The notes: generated by a model from the sequence alone, not told the origin. Positions 44,901 through 56,040 are shown, counted from the first letter of the stretch. The stretch is DNA of 64,000 nt from Pleurostoma richardsiae (GCA_030052745.1 JANBVO010000053.1:124001-188000); one strand, 5' to 3'. Translations and numbers: made by a program.

Positions 44901-46228
44901 TAACATTCCGTATCCGCGAGCGCAATAGCTTCGCCGGATGGTGCTATTTCAATCATTGTGACGAACGAAAGGACATTAGCCTGGCGCACGTTGCTGGTAT
45001 TCGGATTCATGAGGTCGACGACATGCATCTGGCCTGTCTGGGAGACGACGATGCCGGTTGTGACCATGCGTGGATGCATCCGGACGTATGCAGCAAGGGG
45101 GGGAAACGGGATAGGTGACATCATGTTCATGTTCTTGAGGTCGAAAACGTTAACATAAGGGTCAAGCATGTAGGTTTGTGCCGCCTGCTGCTTGTAGGAA
45201 GCTCCGCAGGTGACAACGAAGTCCTGCTGGACGTCCATGTCGTTGATATAGGCGGAATGAGCTTGCCACTTCCGAATAATATTGAACTTGGTGGGATCCA
45301 GGATGTTGACACTGCCCTCTTTTGTCGCTGCGCATATATATCGACTAATCTTCATGATAATGTAGTGATCAGAGGTGAGAAGCTGGCGCTCGTTAGTCGC
45401 ACGACCTGAACGGACGGGAAGGAATGTCCGAGATACCTGCTTGACAATCTCGCCCTTATTCACGTCGATGACAAACATGGTGTCCTGCAGCCCGGCAACG
45501 AGGATCTCTGAGGTGGCCTTGGATGTGTAGCTCATGCATCGGAGGTCTGTCATGTCCTCATGGCTACGCACCGCAGCAGCTGGTTAGTACGTCGCGCATC
45601 ACTCCCTCACGCTGTGCCTTACGTTATGTGCCATATCGGAGGTCCCCTGCGCATGGCCATGTGGACGCCCTTGGCTCCGAGCGCAATGACACCTTTATCA
45701 TTGAAGAGCAGCTGTCGCACCGGCCCATCAGCGGCGGGATGCGCCTTGAAGGACGTGTATCTCTGTAGCTCGGTGCCATAGAACGACGTCACTCGGCCCT
45801 GTGTAATTGACCGTCAGCATCAGAGGAGCGATTTGATGTCGATATCAATGGGGAAAGATCGCTGGATGTCGTACATATTCGTTGCCGGCCCACAGGAGCT
45901 CTTGCGATGTGTCGAAGCCGAGCGTCGAGACGGGGGTGGAGAGGGCGTGTGGCACCGCAAGCCCCCCTGGGGGAGGGAGCAAGACCCGCGCGACCTGTTT
46001 CGAATAATCGTCAGCGTGAGTTGCCCCTGTGAGAAGTGGAGGCGTAGGACGGCGCCAGAAGCAGCACGGAAGGCTGCACGCAGAATACATGTTCGGGCGC
46101 ATAGAGTTGGAGTACGCGAAACCGTTGATCGCGAAGGTTGCGCGGACGTCGACAAAGGGATTGGATACCGTCCAAGGGATATGTGGAAGATATGACGATA
46201 GACTTACCTCGTCCCAGTCCGCGTCCAT
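41988..46228 (-). CDS. PAN2: PAN2, catalytic subunit of the PAN2-PAN3 poly(A) nuclease
   Basis: Cytoplasmic deadenylase that trims mRNA poly(A) tails with PAN3 and poly(A)-binding protein. The protein has 1143 residues in 12 exons: 46228-46208, 45994-45875, 45798-45623, 45563-45437, 45382-44787, 44732-44307, 44254-44004, 43952-43813, 43761-43657, 43592-43190, 43100-42887 and 42840-41988; phase is kept throughout. Order of parts: MDADWDE start, WD40 propeller ([20 protein letters not shown] onward), the linker [13 protein letters not shown] that binds PAN3, an inactive ubiquitin-hydrolase domain ([20 protein letters not shown]), then the DEDD exonuclease. Catalytic residues are visible: D and E in [12 protein letters not shown] in [11 protein letters not shown] and D in [11 protein letters not shown]. 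It ends in GSPFR as usual. The acceptor of the last intron (46 nt) is the least certain, chosen by frame. Two introns (45436-45383 and 44003-43953) have lengths divisible by three and no stop, so unspliced RNA would still be translated through them. Confidence 0.95.
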
Positions 46229-46836
46229 TGTTAGGAGCTACTTAGGCCTCTGTCACATCTTCACGGAATATGGTTTCTGGATCCATGGTTCCGTTGATGC
46301 TTGCGAGGCTGGTGTAGCTTTGTGTCCCGCAGTGCGCGGCGTTCAGTGTGCTCCGCTGAGCCCCACCACGGTGCCCCTCAGCCTTACAGCGAAGTCATGA
46401 CGAGGGCCGCTGATTGGTGGATGAGCAAATCCCAGCGAAATCACACTCTGCCGGAATTTAACCGGTCTCTACTGTACTATGTAGGGGTCCGGAGTATTAA
46501 TACTACTGGACATGGTGATCTCTGCGAAGCCCGACCGACATATTCTCTCATAACAACGAGGTTCACGAACTGACGGTTCGCATCACCGTCTCGAGGGGAA
46601 TTCGTTGACGTCGTGAAGAAACACCAAATCACATGAAATGTACGTCATATTGCCATCTCGACTGTCGACTATGTACGACACCCCAAAGCCAGTCAGGCCT
46701 AGTGAAACAAGTGCTCCGATACCACATATCCAATGCCAGCAACTAATACCGCACCGCCAACGCCAAAGTTAGTTACCACCGTGCTTCCACTGGAGACATG
46801 GAAGTTTTGTGCGTGTCACCCGAGGTTACCATTGTC
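46229..46836. other. Intergenic region between the carrier and PAN2
   Basis: This 608-bp stretch has PAN2 promoter and leader sequence on the left and the 3' end of the carrier gene on the right. No gene was seen. The carrier stop codon and the PAN2 start codon are this far apart on the same strand. Confidence 0.5.
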
Positions 46837-47908
46837 CTACTTGGTAATCCATCCCAGGTAGTCTGCCACGATCAGAGTCACCATCCTGCAGGAATCGTAT
46901 TAGTCGCGGTCCCAAAGGGGTTGATCAAGCCAGTGGTTATTCAACTTACGCATGGGGGGCAATGCGGACGTAGTACGTCCCAAAGCCTCTGTAGAATCTC
47001 AGGAGACCCTCCTGCTTTGCAACCTTGGCGAAGCAGTCCATCATGCCGTTGTACGGGAGTTTCCCGTCCGGGCCCGGGTGCTGCTTCTGCAGACGCGTCT
47101 TGACGAAGTCGAACGGCAGCGAGAAGAAGGACGCGAAGAAGCCTGCGATGGCGCTCGCGCTCAACGTCTGCTCCCGTGTCGACCAGTTCGTGTGCTTCTT
47201 GAGCTGCACCTTCGCCTCGCTGAAGAAGGCTAGCTGCCCGAAGTTCAGCGCCATGGCGCGGACGACTGTGGGGGCCGCTCCGGCCCAAAGGGCGCCGATG
47301 CCTTCGCTGCGAGCAATAGACGACAGTGCGTCTATCACGGACTTGTAGTTCTTGCGCTGGTCCAGGGGCTTGAGCCCATCGCTCTGCATTCGGATAAGAG
47401 CGAGATCCGCCGGGTTGCCGATCATGGCGGCAAGGCCGCCAGCGGACAGACCTGCTGTGGCACGTTCCGCGAAACCGATGGACTGGCCCTTCGATTGTGC
47501 GCGGCGCGTGAGGCTCGCCATGAAAGTGTCGAAGAAGCCGAGCCGTGCCGTGGTGTAGACGGCCTGTCGCAGAAGACCTGCAGACAGCCCAGTGTACAGG
47601 TCAAGTGCCTTGCCGCTGGCAATGATATTCCGCGTTACGGAGAGCGGGGTCGGCTTGGGACCGCCGTGAACGCCTTCGCCCGCCAGCTGGATCCGCACTT
47701 TGATCATATCAACGGGCTGGATGACCGTGGTCGCCACCATGCCGGCGATTCCTCCATTGACGAAAGGTAGAGCGGCTCGCACCCACGGCGTGTGGAGGAA
47801 ATCGTTGGTCACGGCGGCAGTCTCGCCCTGGACGGCCTTGGCAGTCCCCACGACTTCGGAAGTCTTCTCTCGGACCGACTCAGCAGCTTGCTTCATGGTG
47901 TTGGACAT
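46837..47908 (-). CDS. Mitochondrial carrier, 2-oxoglutarate/malate type (SLC25A11-like)
   Basis: Inner-membrane exchanger of 335 residues in two exons, 47908-46950 and 46885-46837, with a 64-nt intron. It shows the three-fold mitochondrial carrier repeat: signature motifs QPVDMIKVRI, NPADLALIRM and LPFDFVKTRL, each closing a first helix of its repeat. A 40-residue N-terminal extension (MSNTMKQAAESVREKTSEVV onward) precedes PWVRAALPFVNGGIAGMVAT. The repeat sequences most resemble the oxoglutarate/malate and dicarboxylate carriers, which exchange TCA intermediates with the cytosol; the exact substrate is inferred. The last 16 residues, MVTLIVADYLGWITK and the preceding Ala, come from a 49-nt final exon that a single-exon prediction would miss. 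It lies upstream of PAN2 on the same strand. Confidence 0.9.
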
Positions 47909-50498
47909 CTCGGGACGGCAACTATGGCCCAGTGAATGTCACTCGAGCGAGGTGACGGACAACTGAATCTTCAACAGTCCTTGAAAACACCGGAGGGAGA
48001 CGACCAAAAAGCGCCAGGAAGCAGCTTTAAGAGACCCTGAAGAGGTCTGGGGCCGATTCCGCAGCCTGTGACGGGAAGCTAGAAGATTACATGTGTTAGC
48101 AATCTTCAATAATGGCTGACTGATTGGACCAAGAGGTCCTGAAGCGTGGCATCTCCGCTTGGGTCATTGGCCTAGCCAATGCAGCTATGACCTTCTCTGA
48201 CGCCAACGTCCGCTGCGTTGTGCCGAGCAGCAGCCGAGGACCCTCTCCCGGCTTGGTTCGGCATGGTATCCAGGGCCGTGTGGATCGGAAAGGTTAGGAA
48301 TGCCGGGACAGCTCCTCCTAAGCGGGGATCTGGGGAACGGCTTGGCGCACCCGCGGAGCGGAGAAGACAGGCGCTTGTGGGGACTGAAAAGGCACCGAAG
48401 GATTCAAGGAGAACGACTTACATCAAGTGCTATGAGGAGGGAACGCCCGCAAATTCGACAGCAGGAACACTGACTTTGGGGACGTAAGCTACTCAAAAGA
48501 AAGAAGATCTTGAGTCGCGCAGTCTGTTCTGCTCTTTATTCGGAAGAAGGGGAAGGTCGCGTGCTGGCCGGCGCAAAGTGGGGTTGCAGGCTGCGCGGCC
48601 CAAAGGGTGTAGCAAGAATGCGGAGTCCCGTAACAAAGCCGGAAACTGAGGATGCTGGGTGTGCCGTATATAATAAGCTGACAAAAACCTATGGGATCAC
48701 ACGGAATGGAGAGGAGCACCGCCAGACGAAAATCAAGATGGGGGAGGCAAGGAAGAACTCCCGTCGGTTGACTTGACTAAACCACCGAGCTGCCTCGGAA
48801 AGCACAAGCCACTGACTGAAAGAAGCTTTTCGCGTGAAGGTTGTTGGGGACTGGATCTACCTGGCTGGACAGTGCGCTCTGGATATTTATGGCTACCTAC
48901 CATACCAAGTTACCTAAGGCACGAGGGTCGGCCAACAAATGTATCGACTTCCCTCAACCATGGGCTCGCACATGTTTTGCCGGGTCCGTCTGGTTTAGGG
49001 GGACAACATCATTTCGGGCTAAAAAGTGCAAGCTCGCCCTTTTCGACAACGGCTGCACCAGAGGAGCGGGAGAGGCGTGCCGTTTCGACAGAACGGCATG
49101 GTGATCAGGGCGGAGGCCCTGAATTCCTCCCCGTGCGGGGTCCGTGGCTTGAGAGGTTGGGACTGCCAGTTATGTCTGCTCGAACCGGCGAAGTATGACG
49201 CTCCTGTGGCACTTGTAGACCGGCTCACACTCGTCGCCCAAGTATACACGGGCGGTACGCCAAAGGCTTGTCCCCGGCTATCTGTCCTGGCTCTCAACCC
49301 TTCACCTCATCCTGAGGGAGATGGTGTTGGGATTCAAGGCATAACTGGCACAGCAGGATGCGGGAGAGCGCCGAGAACGAATCACGACCGGCCGTGACCC
49401 CTCCATGACCAACATGGCTATCTTCTCCGGCATGGCCCCTTCTCCAAGGGCTGCTCCTCGCATAGGGGACTGCAGAGAGACAGAGAGAACTCCGTCATCT
49501 GGCCAGGCACATAACACGGACAGACGAGGCCCTAAGGAGCCATCGTCAACATTGGCGGTGCTAGCCTCTCACCTCGCAACATCAGCTTCATTCTGATGAC
49601 ATAGACTGCCATCACAGGACCTCCAGCCGTCTTACACGGGAACCGGTCCCACCACGTCCCACCGCGTCCCACTGCGTCCCACTGTCCCCGTTGACCTTGA
49701 AGTGTTCCGTACTGCCGACGTATTAATGCGGGGTAATAATGCCTGCCGGAGGGCAGCTCTATCGATAAGCAGGAACCTCACTCCACCCTTTGGCAACGAC
49801 TTTACTTCACCAGCTCGCATTTGTCTAGGAGTTCTCGTATAGTGTTCTGCAAAAGTCATGGCATAGACCTTTTCTCTAGGGGCACAATATTGTACCATTG
49901 CTTCTTGAATCAGGGCTGGATCTACTACTGATGGAACAGAGACCGGATGAAACATCGTACACAACGACCTGGAAAGGAATGACGTAAGTATATAGGCCAC
50001 TCCTTATTGGCTGAGTTCTGATACGGTCAACCGCCCAACGCCGATTCCGCGACCGAACTCAAGATACTGTAGGATCAAGAAGTTGTTATCCGGCAGTGTG
50101 GACAAGGGGCAATCTGAAGTGCAAGAGAATTAGGGGGCTTATGTCTCTCTCCTAGCGAAGCCGAAATACCTGCTCAAAACAGACCCCCTCTCAAAATTCC
50201 AGAAGTTGTTGCGTAATATCCTAGATTCAACGAAGTCTGCGTAGTAATGGCTACCTAGGTAGCTAGTGATACCCGTCGGTGTCCGACACTCTCCTTCGGA
50301 CATCCGATCTCGTCTCAGTAGGAAAGCTCTATATTTGGAGGGGAATATGAGATCTGTGCAGGGACGTGAACGCCATCCGTCTATACACCGAAACTCTAGC
50401 TTCAGAAATGTTCCCTTCACTATACCCGCAGCCCCTTAGACGGCCGTACAACGCCGGTCGGATCCTATCCGCACGCCAATCTCAGCCTCCGAACTGCT
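47909..50498. other. Gene-free region between the carrier and the dehydrogenase
   Basis: This 2.6-kb stretch has no recognisable gene: the carrier promoter lies on the left and the dehydrogenase 3' UTR on the right. Frames of up to 141 codons overlap on both strands without motifs. A short tandem repeat lies at 49647-49687. Confidence 0.5.
49647..49687. repeat. Four-unit 10-bp tandem repeat
   Basis: Four near-identical units of about GTCCCACYRC in a row (GTCCCACCAC, GTCCCACCGC, GTCCCACTGC, GTCCCACTGT) form a small minisatellite in non-coding DNA. Confidence 0.8.
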
Positions 50499-51574
50499 TT
50501 AGTAGCCAGTGGAGGGGAATGTTCCGAGTCTGCCTCCATCGACCACAATGATGTTGCCGTTGCAGTACGCCCCAGCCCTCGAGGCCAGGTAGAGAATCGA
50601 TCCTGCCATGTCCGCCTCGTCGCCCATCCTGCCAAGCGGCACAATCTTCGTATCCAGGGGAATGAAGCCCTGACCCGTGCCTGATGAGCCGCCTGCGGCA
50701 TTGACGATCGGAGCCGACATCTCGCTAGGGAATACTAGACATTCTCTGCGTCAGCGACCGTGTCTTCTAAATAATACATCACCGCACGCAACTTACGTCC
50801 TGGCGCAATGCAGTTCGCCCTTAATGTGAGAGATCAGCAACACAACTTTCGACAGGCACGCCAGCGGGTCAATCGTAGACATACCGGATACCCCAGTGAG
50901 GCAGTGTGACGGACAGCTGCTTGACAATGTGCGTCGCCGCCGCCTTGGACTGCCCGTACACCCAGCCCCCGGGCGCCTTCTTGTTGAAACCACCGATCGA
51001 GCTCGTCACAATGACCTGGCTCTTCTGCTCCACGTTGCCCTTCTTGTTGCCCGCGTCCAGCAGCGTCAGGAACGCCATGGCCGTGTACCACACCGCCGTG
51101 CAGTTGACGTTGAACGTGCTCGTGTAGTCGTCCATGTCCACGGCCAGCTGCTGCGCGCGCCACTCCTCGATGGTCGTCTCCGGGCCCGGCTGTTTCACGT
51201 GGGGCCCGCCGACGCCAGAGTTACAGATCAGGAGGTTCAGGTAGCCCGCGTCCTTCTCGACCACGGACACGATGGACTCGAGGCTGATCTTGGAGGTCAC
51301 GTCGCAGTACAGCGGCACCACGCTCGGCTTGCCGATCTGTGCGGCGGCCGCCTGCAGGACCTCGACGCGCCGGCCCACGATGTAGACCCTGTGGGCGCCG
51401 GCTTCAGCCAGGGCGCGAGCCATCATGAGTCCGATGCCTGAGCGGGTAGGAGTCAGCGTCAATGTGGATGTCACTTTACAGGGTGACCTTACCAGTTCCA
51501 CCTCCCGTGACGAGGGCTACCATACCCTTCACGGAAAAGAGGTTGGCCAAGTCGAGAGCAGGAGAAGACGCCAT
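50499..51574 (-). CDS. Short-chain dehydrogenase/reductase (SDR), FabG-like
   Basis: Classical NAD(P)-dependent SDR of 297 residues in four exons: 51574-51493, 51437-50885, 50819-50797 (only 23 nt) and 50734-50499. Introns are 55, 65 and 62 nt; phase is kept. The cofactor motif TGGGTGIG spans residues 23-30, followed by YCDVTSK (the Asp that marks the adenine pocket) and LLICNSGVGG in place of the usual NNAG. The catalytic Ser is S174 in VTSSIGG and the pair is Y188-x3-K192 (YGQSK). The tail ANCIAPGLFPSEM and GRMGDEADMAGSILYLASRA is typical of FabG-like enzymes, and the end IIVVDGGRLGTFPSTGY is complete. Such enzymes reduce 3-oxoacyl groups or other carbonyls; the substrate is unknown and no biosynthetic partners lie nearby. 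A good TATA box precedes the gene. Confidence 0.93.
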
Positions 51575-52306
51575 GGTTGCAAGCTTGGTCAGCTACCTTG
51601 GTGGTGATGCTGTTTGATGCTGAGGTAGAAGGTCGCGTGTTCTTGATCAAGGTGCCTGGCTGGCAGGAATCCGGCTCTCTGCCAAGCAAGCTCACGCTGT
51701 ATCTTTTATATAGCTGCGTCACGATGGTGAGTTGAGGTCTCACAGGCCAGGCCACCACGGTGAGATGGATTAATAACGCATACAATCGAAGTCTTACATG
51801 CGTCGCCAATAGAGCGCTAGCAGGTTGATTCCATACGTCGACTATCGCCGATGATTCTGACAGCGTCTTCGGAGACAACGTCAAATGGGTTGCTGTATGC
51901 TCTGTACGGTCGATGAATGCGAGCCTCGGTCCTGGACGGGCAGAACGATGCTCCAACCTGACAAAATCTCTCGAGACGGGCCTCGAGCTGTGTAATCAAT
52001 TGTCGTGGAGTCTGACCATATCTATGTAGGTTCAGCACCGTTGCCCCGCCCACAGGCTCCGTAGAAGCTCCGATGTCGACACGGGTTCCAAGCTCACATC
52101 CCCCACACTTCCTCAAAGGGAAAGTTAAACAGAGATACCGAAACCTTCAACAGAATAGCAGTGTCACAGACCAATGGCACGACACAGTAAGCAGCATAAG
52201 CCTTTCGCGGTCTCAAGAGGATCCTGGGCGATCGTAACGTCGTCGCGGATGGGTATGATGATGCTATTCTACATAGGTGTCAAACCCGCGCCATTCGGTG
52301 CCATTA
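51575..52306. other. Intergenic region between BUD22 and the dehydrogenase
   Basis: This 732-bp stretch holds the dehydrogenase promoter with its TATA element on the left and the BUD22 3' UTR on the right. A minus-strand frame of about 100 codons near 51817-52116 has no motif. Confidence 0.5.
51703..51712 (-). promoter_or_regulatory. TATA box of the short-chain dehydrogenase gene
   Basis: TATATAAAAG on the minus strand lies 129 bp upstream of the start codon at 51574. A strong consensus TATA box is more often found in inducible than in housekeeping fungal genes, which hints at regulated expression. Confidence 0.6.
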
Positions 52307-53793
52307 TCAATCAAAGACTACCTTCTTGCCCTGGAACGTCGCGGTCTCCTGCATCTCCTTGGCCTTCTTCTTGGCCTCCCAGCTGGGATGCAGCGGTCCC
52401 GTGTCCTGCGGCTTCGGCTTCGGCCTCGTCTCCGCAGGCCTCTGCTCGCCGTCCTGCCTACTCTTCTTCTCAAGCGGGTTCCGGATGCCCTTCTTCCACG
52501 GCTTCCCGTCTGTATCTACGGCTCCGCGCCTGGGATCCCAGCCGACATCCCTCTCGTCCTTCTTCAAATGCTTGGCCTTTTCACCAAACTTCTTTTCCCA
52601 AATGGCTTGCCGAGCTCTCTGCCCACGCCTGTTCTTCTTGGTCGGAGGAGCGATGTCAATGTCTGACGCCGACTCAGAGCCTGAGATGTAGCCACCCATC
52701 AAGGTAGGAAGGAAGGTTGAGTCGGTCGTGAGCTTGGTCGTTGCCTTCTTCTTCTTAGCTTTCGGCGGTGGACTCTGAGGCACCTCATCCTCCGAGTCGG
52801 AGTAGTATCCTGGACCAGGTACAGAAAATGCGACGCCGCTGTGATATTCACCGACGCTTTCGTCGTCACTCTCTCCGTTGCTGTCCTCGCCAGACTGTTC
52901 AGACTCTGAAGAGCTCCCAAGCTGGGCTTCGAGGCGAGACACAGCCCTCTCTTCCGCGTCGTCAGTCGAGTCCACAGACTCGTCGTCACTCGATGCACCC
53001 GTAGCCTCTCCCTCTTCACTTTCGACTTCATCACTGAAACCCTTGAATTCATCCTCATCCTCCTCCTCATCATCATTCTGCGCATCCTCCTCTTCTTCTC
53101 CGGACCACACGCCGTCTTCCCGCTCTTGATCCTTCGGCATATCTTTCACTTTGACATCTTCCTTCCCATCTGTGCCGTTGATGTCCCGAGAAGACTTATG
53201 CCTGTCTGCGGGTTGCTCTCCGTCCTCCTCTCTTCCGATAGGTGCATCTTTGCCATCGTCCTTATCCTTTTTCCCCTTCCGCTTCTTCTCGGGGACAAGA
53301 ATGCCCAGCGCGCGACAGACGTCGGAAATGGCAGCATCCAAGACCTCGCGGACCTGGCTCCGGTTGTAGAGGGAGCTCGTAACATTGTGCAGTGCCACCT
53401 GCTCCTCTTCCGAGATGTCAGGCTTAGGAATGCCCTGCTTCACATTCTCAGGCAACCTGGGAGACTCGGCGAGGGCCTTGATCTTGAGGAGACTGGAGCA
53501 GAGGTGGGCATATGCCGCCTGGTGGAGATCGAGCGACTATAATGATTCTGGCGCATTAGCACTCTTGTGTTATGTCCCGAGAAATTAGTGAATGATGCAC
53601 AAACCTTTAAGACAATCACCTCCCGCTCTAACCGTGCGACCTTGTCCGGTGTCGATCTGTCGTCCCTGATTCTCTTGGCCAGCCGTTGTCGTTCGAAGCC
53701 CTTGCACACCTTCAAGGCGCGAAATAGCTCTGTATTGTATTTTGCGAGAACATCTTCGACGTCTGGCTCCGAGGACCGCTTTCGCTTCGGCAT
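52307..53793 (-). CDS. BUD22: BUD22-like 40S ribosome biogenesis factor
   Basis: Nucleolar protein needed for 18S rRNA maturation and small-subunit assembly, 472 residues in two exons, 53793-53605 and 53536-52307, with a 68-nt phase-0 intron. The N-terminal third is a helical Bud22/SRFBP1 domain (MPKRKRSSEPDVEDVLAKYN, KGFERQRLAKRIRDDRST, then SLDLHQAAYAHLCSSLLKIK). The middle is extremely acidic (Glu/Asp/Ser runs near residues 210-320), then a basic stretch (KKNRRGQRARQAIWEKKFGE). It closes with the family-specific ending LHPSWEAKKKAKEMQET and FQGKKVVFD. Yeast Bud22 is about 519 residues. It is divergent from the centrin-like gene; another 40S assembly factor, BFR2, lies 2.3 kb beyond on the same strand. 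Confidence 0.9.
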
Positions 53794-54394
53794 TGTGTCT
53801 AATGTGCTGTCAGGTAAGCTTGGTGTTGTTACAGTCCGATCGTCACAGTGAAGAGAAAAAAAGTTGTCGATCAACTGGTATCGCAGAGCACGGGATGAAG
53901 CGCTATCAAAGTGCAGTGCACTTTAGGCGCACAGCTGCTAGACCACTATTTGTCGTCCTGCCGTCCAGGGTTAGGGTCTGCAAGCACTTAAAAGCTATGG
54001 TGGGGCACGCGTGCTCCAACGCGTCGATGTGGGCAGTCGCGTCTGCTCGAGAGAGCCATCGCTTCTGCAACTTTCAAGCGAGCATCACCATCGAAAAGGC
54101 ATGGTTGTGCTTAGAACCGCGCATTGCCGATCCCTGACAAACACTGCCGCATCTTGGATATTCTGGGAAGAGCAGGATGTGCGCGTTGGAGACATTTGCA
54201 TCTGAACTTTCTTCGTCTCCGTCTTGATATTCAGCATTGGTCCCAAGTGGCTCGCACCGCCTTGATAGGCCGCTTCCCTACTACTTTATACAGAGACAGG
54301 AGCTCTACAATTAGGCTCACTCACAGCTGCTACAGCGCAAGCCAACTCAAGCGTGTGGACAGGCTGCTGGCCACTTTATATCTCGTTCACGACG
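53794..54394. other. Divergent promoter region (BUD22 / centrin-like)
   Basis: This is 601 bp between start codons. A TTTATA stretch occurs at about 54286 on the plus strand, near 105 bp before the centrin-like start. No gene was seen. Confidence 0.45.
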
Positions 54395-55016
54395 ATGATG
54401 TCTCGCGCCGTCAACACGCTGCCGGCACATGGCGCCCCCTCAAGAGAAGACTTCATGAAGCTGGCAGAGGGCCAACGCGACCAGATCAACGACGTGGTAT
54501 GCATTACCGCAGTTTTTCTTCTCCTCCTATCAGATAGTCATAGCCCTGCTGACCGAGTCCCGCCCGCAGTTCCAAGTCTTCGACCTCAACAAGGACGGCC
54601 GCATCGACTACCACGAGCTGCGCTTCTGCCTGCGGGCGCTGGGCTTCGACCTGCCCAAGTCCGACACCTACCCCTTCCTGGTCAAGTACGGCGTGCAGCC
54701 GGCGGACTGGGACCCGAAGCGCGAGTGCACGCCCGTGTGGCGCGAGTTCACGCTGCCCATCTGGCAGGGCATCGCGGGCACGCTCATGTACAACCGCGAC
54801 CCGCGCGAGGAGTGCCTGCGGGCGTTCCGGCTGTTCGACGTCGATGGTAAGGGCGTCATCGACGTGGACGACCTGCGGAGGGTGATGCGCGAGATCGGGC
54901 AGGCCATGGACGACGCGGAGCTGGTGTCCATGATACGGGAGTTTGACTCGGACGGGAAGGGGGGTGTCAACGCGGATGAGTTCACAAAGATTATGATGAC
55001 GAGGAAACAGAAGTAG
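54395..55016 (+). CDS. Centrin/CDC31-like EF-hand protein, with divergent second EF-hand
   Basis: Calcium-binding protein of 182 residues in two exons, 54395-54496 and 54570-55016, with a 73-nt phase-0 intron. Centrins act at spindle pole bodies, in nuclear export (TREX-2) and DNA repair. After a centrin-like start (EGQRDQINDVFQVFD), the first EF loop is canonical (D39-N41-D43-D47-E50) and is followed by the hallmark LRALGFDLPK. The second EF-hand is absent: KYGVQPADWDPKRECTPVWR fills its place, with no Asp/Glu loop. LMYNRDPREECLRAFRLFDV then resumes the centrin pattern. Loop 3 (D124-D135) has Lys at position 5 and Asp instead of Glu at position 12; loop 4 (D160-E171) has the Glu. Two ATG codons stand side by side at 54395 and 54398; an in-frame ATG at 54353 is further away and less likely. 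The call as a centrin relative is good, exact orthology less so. Confidence 0.8.
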
Positions 55017-55629
55017 GGGAGTACTTGGATGATGCGTATGAAGGAGAAGTCCCTGGTGGTCCTTGGGCATTGGAAAATAACCGATCGAAGGGAGATATAT
55101 CAGGACTGTTGGTTGGACTACAGTCCTGGTGGCCGGCTGTGTGGCCGAAGCTGCAACTGTTGTATAATCATCTAGGCATCGTTGCCTAATATTCTTGCGA
55201 GATATCCATGTGTACCGTTGCAAATTTGATTATTCGACTTGTGAATGGTCAACTTCCCATTCTACAGATTGTTGACCGTGTTGTTAAGAGACTTCATAGA
55301 TGAATCCTCTTGGGGTTTGTGACTTTTTCTGCTTACCCTTCGCTTTCTCAGTGGTTTTTGTGACCTTCCTTCATCCTTCTAATCCCTGCAGACCACGTCT
55401 TCAATCCAAAAACTGAATTGAACGAACTCTCGACTAAGCCATCGCGTCGACGTTGCCGTCCCGAAGTGTCATCTCGAAGCCTGCCAGGATCAGATCAAAA
55501 TGTGAGACTCCTATACTGCATGATCTTTCAAGACGCGTCGGGATGCAGAGGCAGCCTAGAGGGAGCCGCGATCCTCATAAGCATTCTGTTCCGACGCCAA
55601 CTAACCTCTATTCCAGGTCTATACTCACG
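55017..55629. other. Intergenic region between the centrin-like and membrane-protein genes
   Basis: These 613 bp contain the 3' UTR of one plus-strand gene and the promoter and leader of the next. No further gene was seen. In-frame upstream ATG codons at 55453 and 55540 would lengthen the membrane protein with a basic, non-conserved-looking stretch and were not used. Confidence 0.45.
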
Positions 55630-56040
55630 ATGATCAGGGTCATAATAGAACAGCTGCAACTATACCCCGCGAAGATCCCCCTAGCCCTCCACGCTGCCGT
55701 TGAGACCGCCGCGGCGCTGTCCTTCATCTTCGCCCCGCAACGCCAGCTGCCGGGCCTCAACGAGGACGCCAAGCTGATCCTACGGAGCTACGGCGGGCTT
55801 CTGCTGGGGACAAGCCTCCTCTGCGTGTGTTTCCTCGTCAGGCCTGTGTTCGATGGCGCGACCCGGTTGGTCGCATGCTCGCTGGCCATCTGCCACCTGT
55901 TGCCTGTGTATCGGGCTTATATGAGGATCAGGCGGGGGATTGGGATGAGAGGTGAGCAGGGAAAGACGCTGGGCGGACCGTACTTGCACTTGGTGGTCCA
56001 TGTCATTTGTTATGTTACGTTAATCTTGGCAGGGAGATAG
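55630..56040 (+). CDS. Small four-helix membrane protein, function unknown
   Basis: Single-exon gene of 136 residues. Four hydrophobic segments are visible: IPLALHAAVETAAALSFIFA (about residues 15-34), YGGLLLGTSLLCVCFLV (55-71), ATRLVACSLAICHLLPVY (76-93) and LHLVVHVICYVTLILAG (118-134), with short charged loops and a basic loop RIRRGIGMRGEQGK between the last two. It has no signal peptide apart from the first helix and no catalytic motif. Small proteins with this layout are common among fungal hypothetical membrane proteins. The start at 55630 places the first helix close to the N-terminus; an in-frame ATG at 55453 is possible. Its stop is only 65 bp from the stop of BFR2 on the other strand. 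Confidence 0.7.
   Translation: MIRVIIEQLQLYPAKIPLALHAAVETAAALSFIFAPQRQLPGLNEDAKLILRSYGGLLLGTSLLCVCFLVRPVFDGATRLVACSLAICHLLPVYRAYMRIRRGIGMRGEQGKTLGGPYLHLVVHVICYVTLILAGR

Noticed and set aside
51489-51956. 155-codon minus-strand frame overlapping the first SDR exon
   Set aside because: It covers the promoter TATA element and runs in a different frame from the conserved SDR start; chance open frame.
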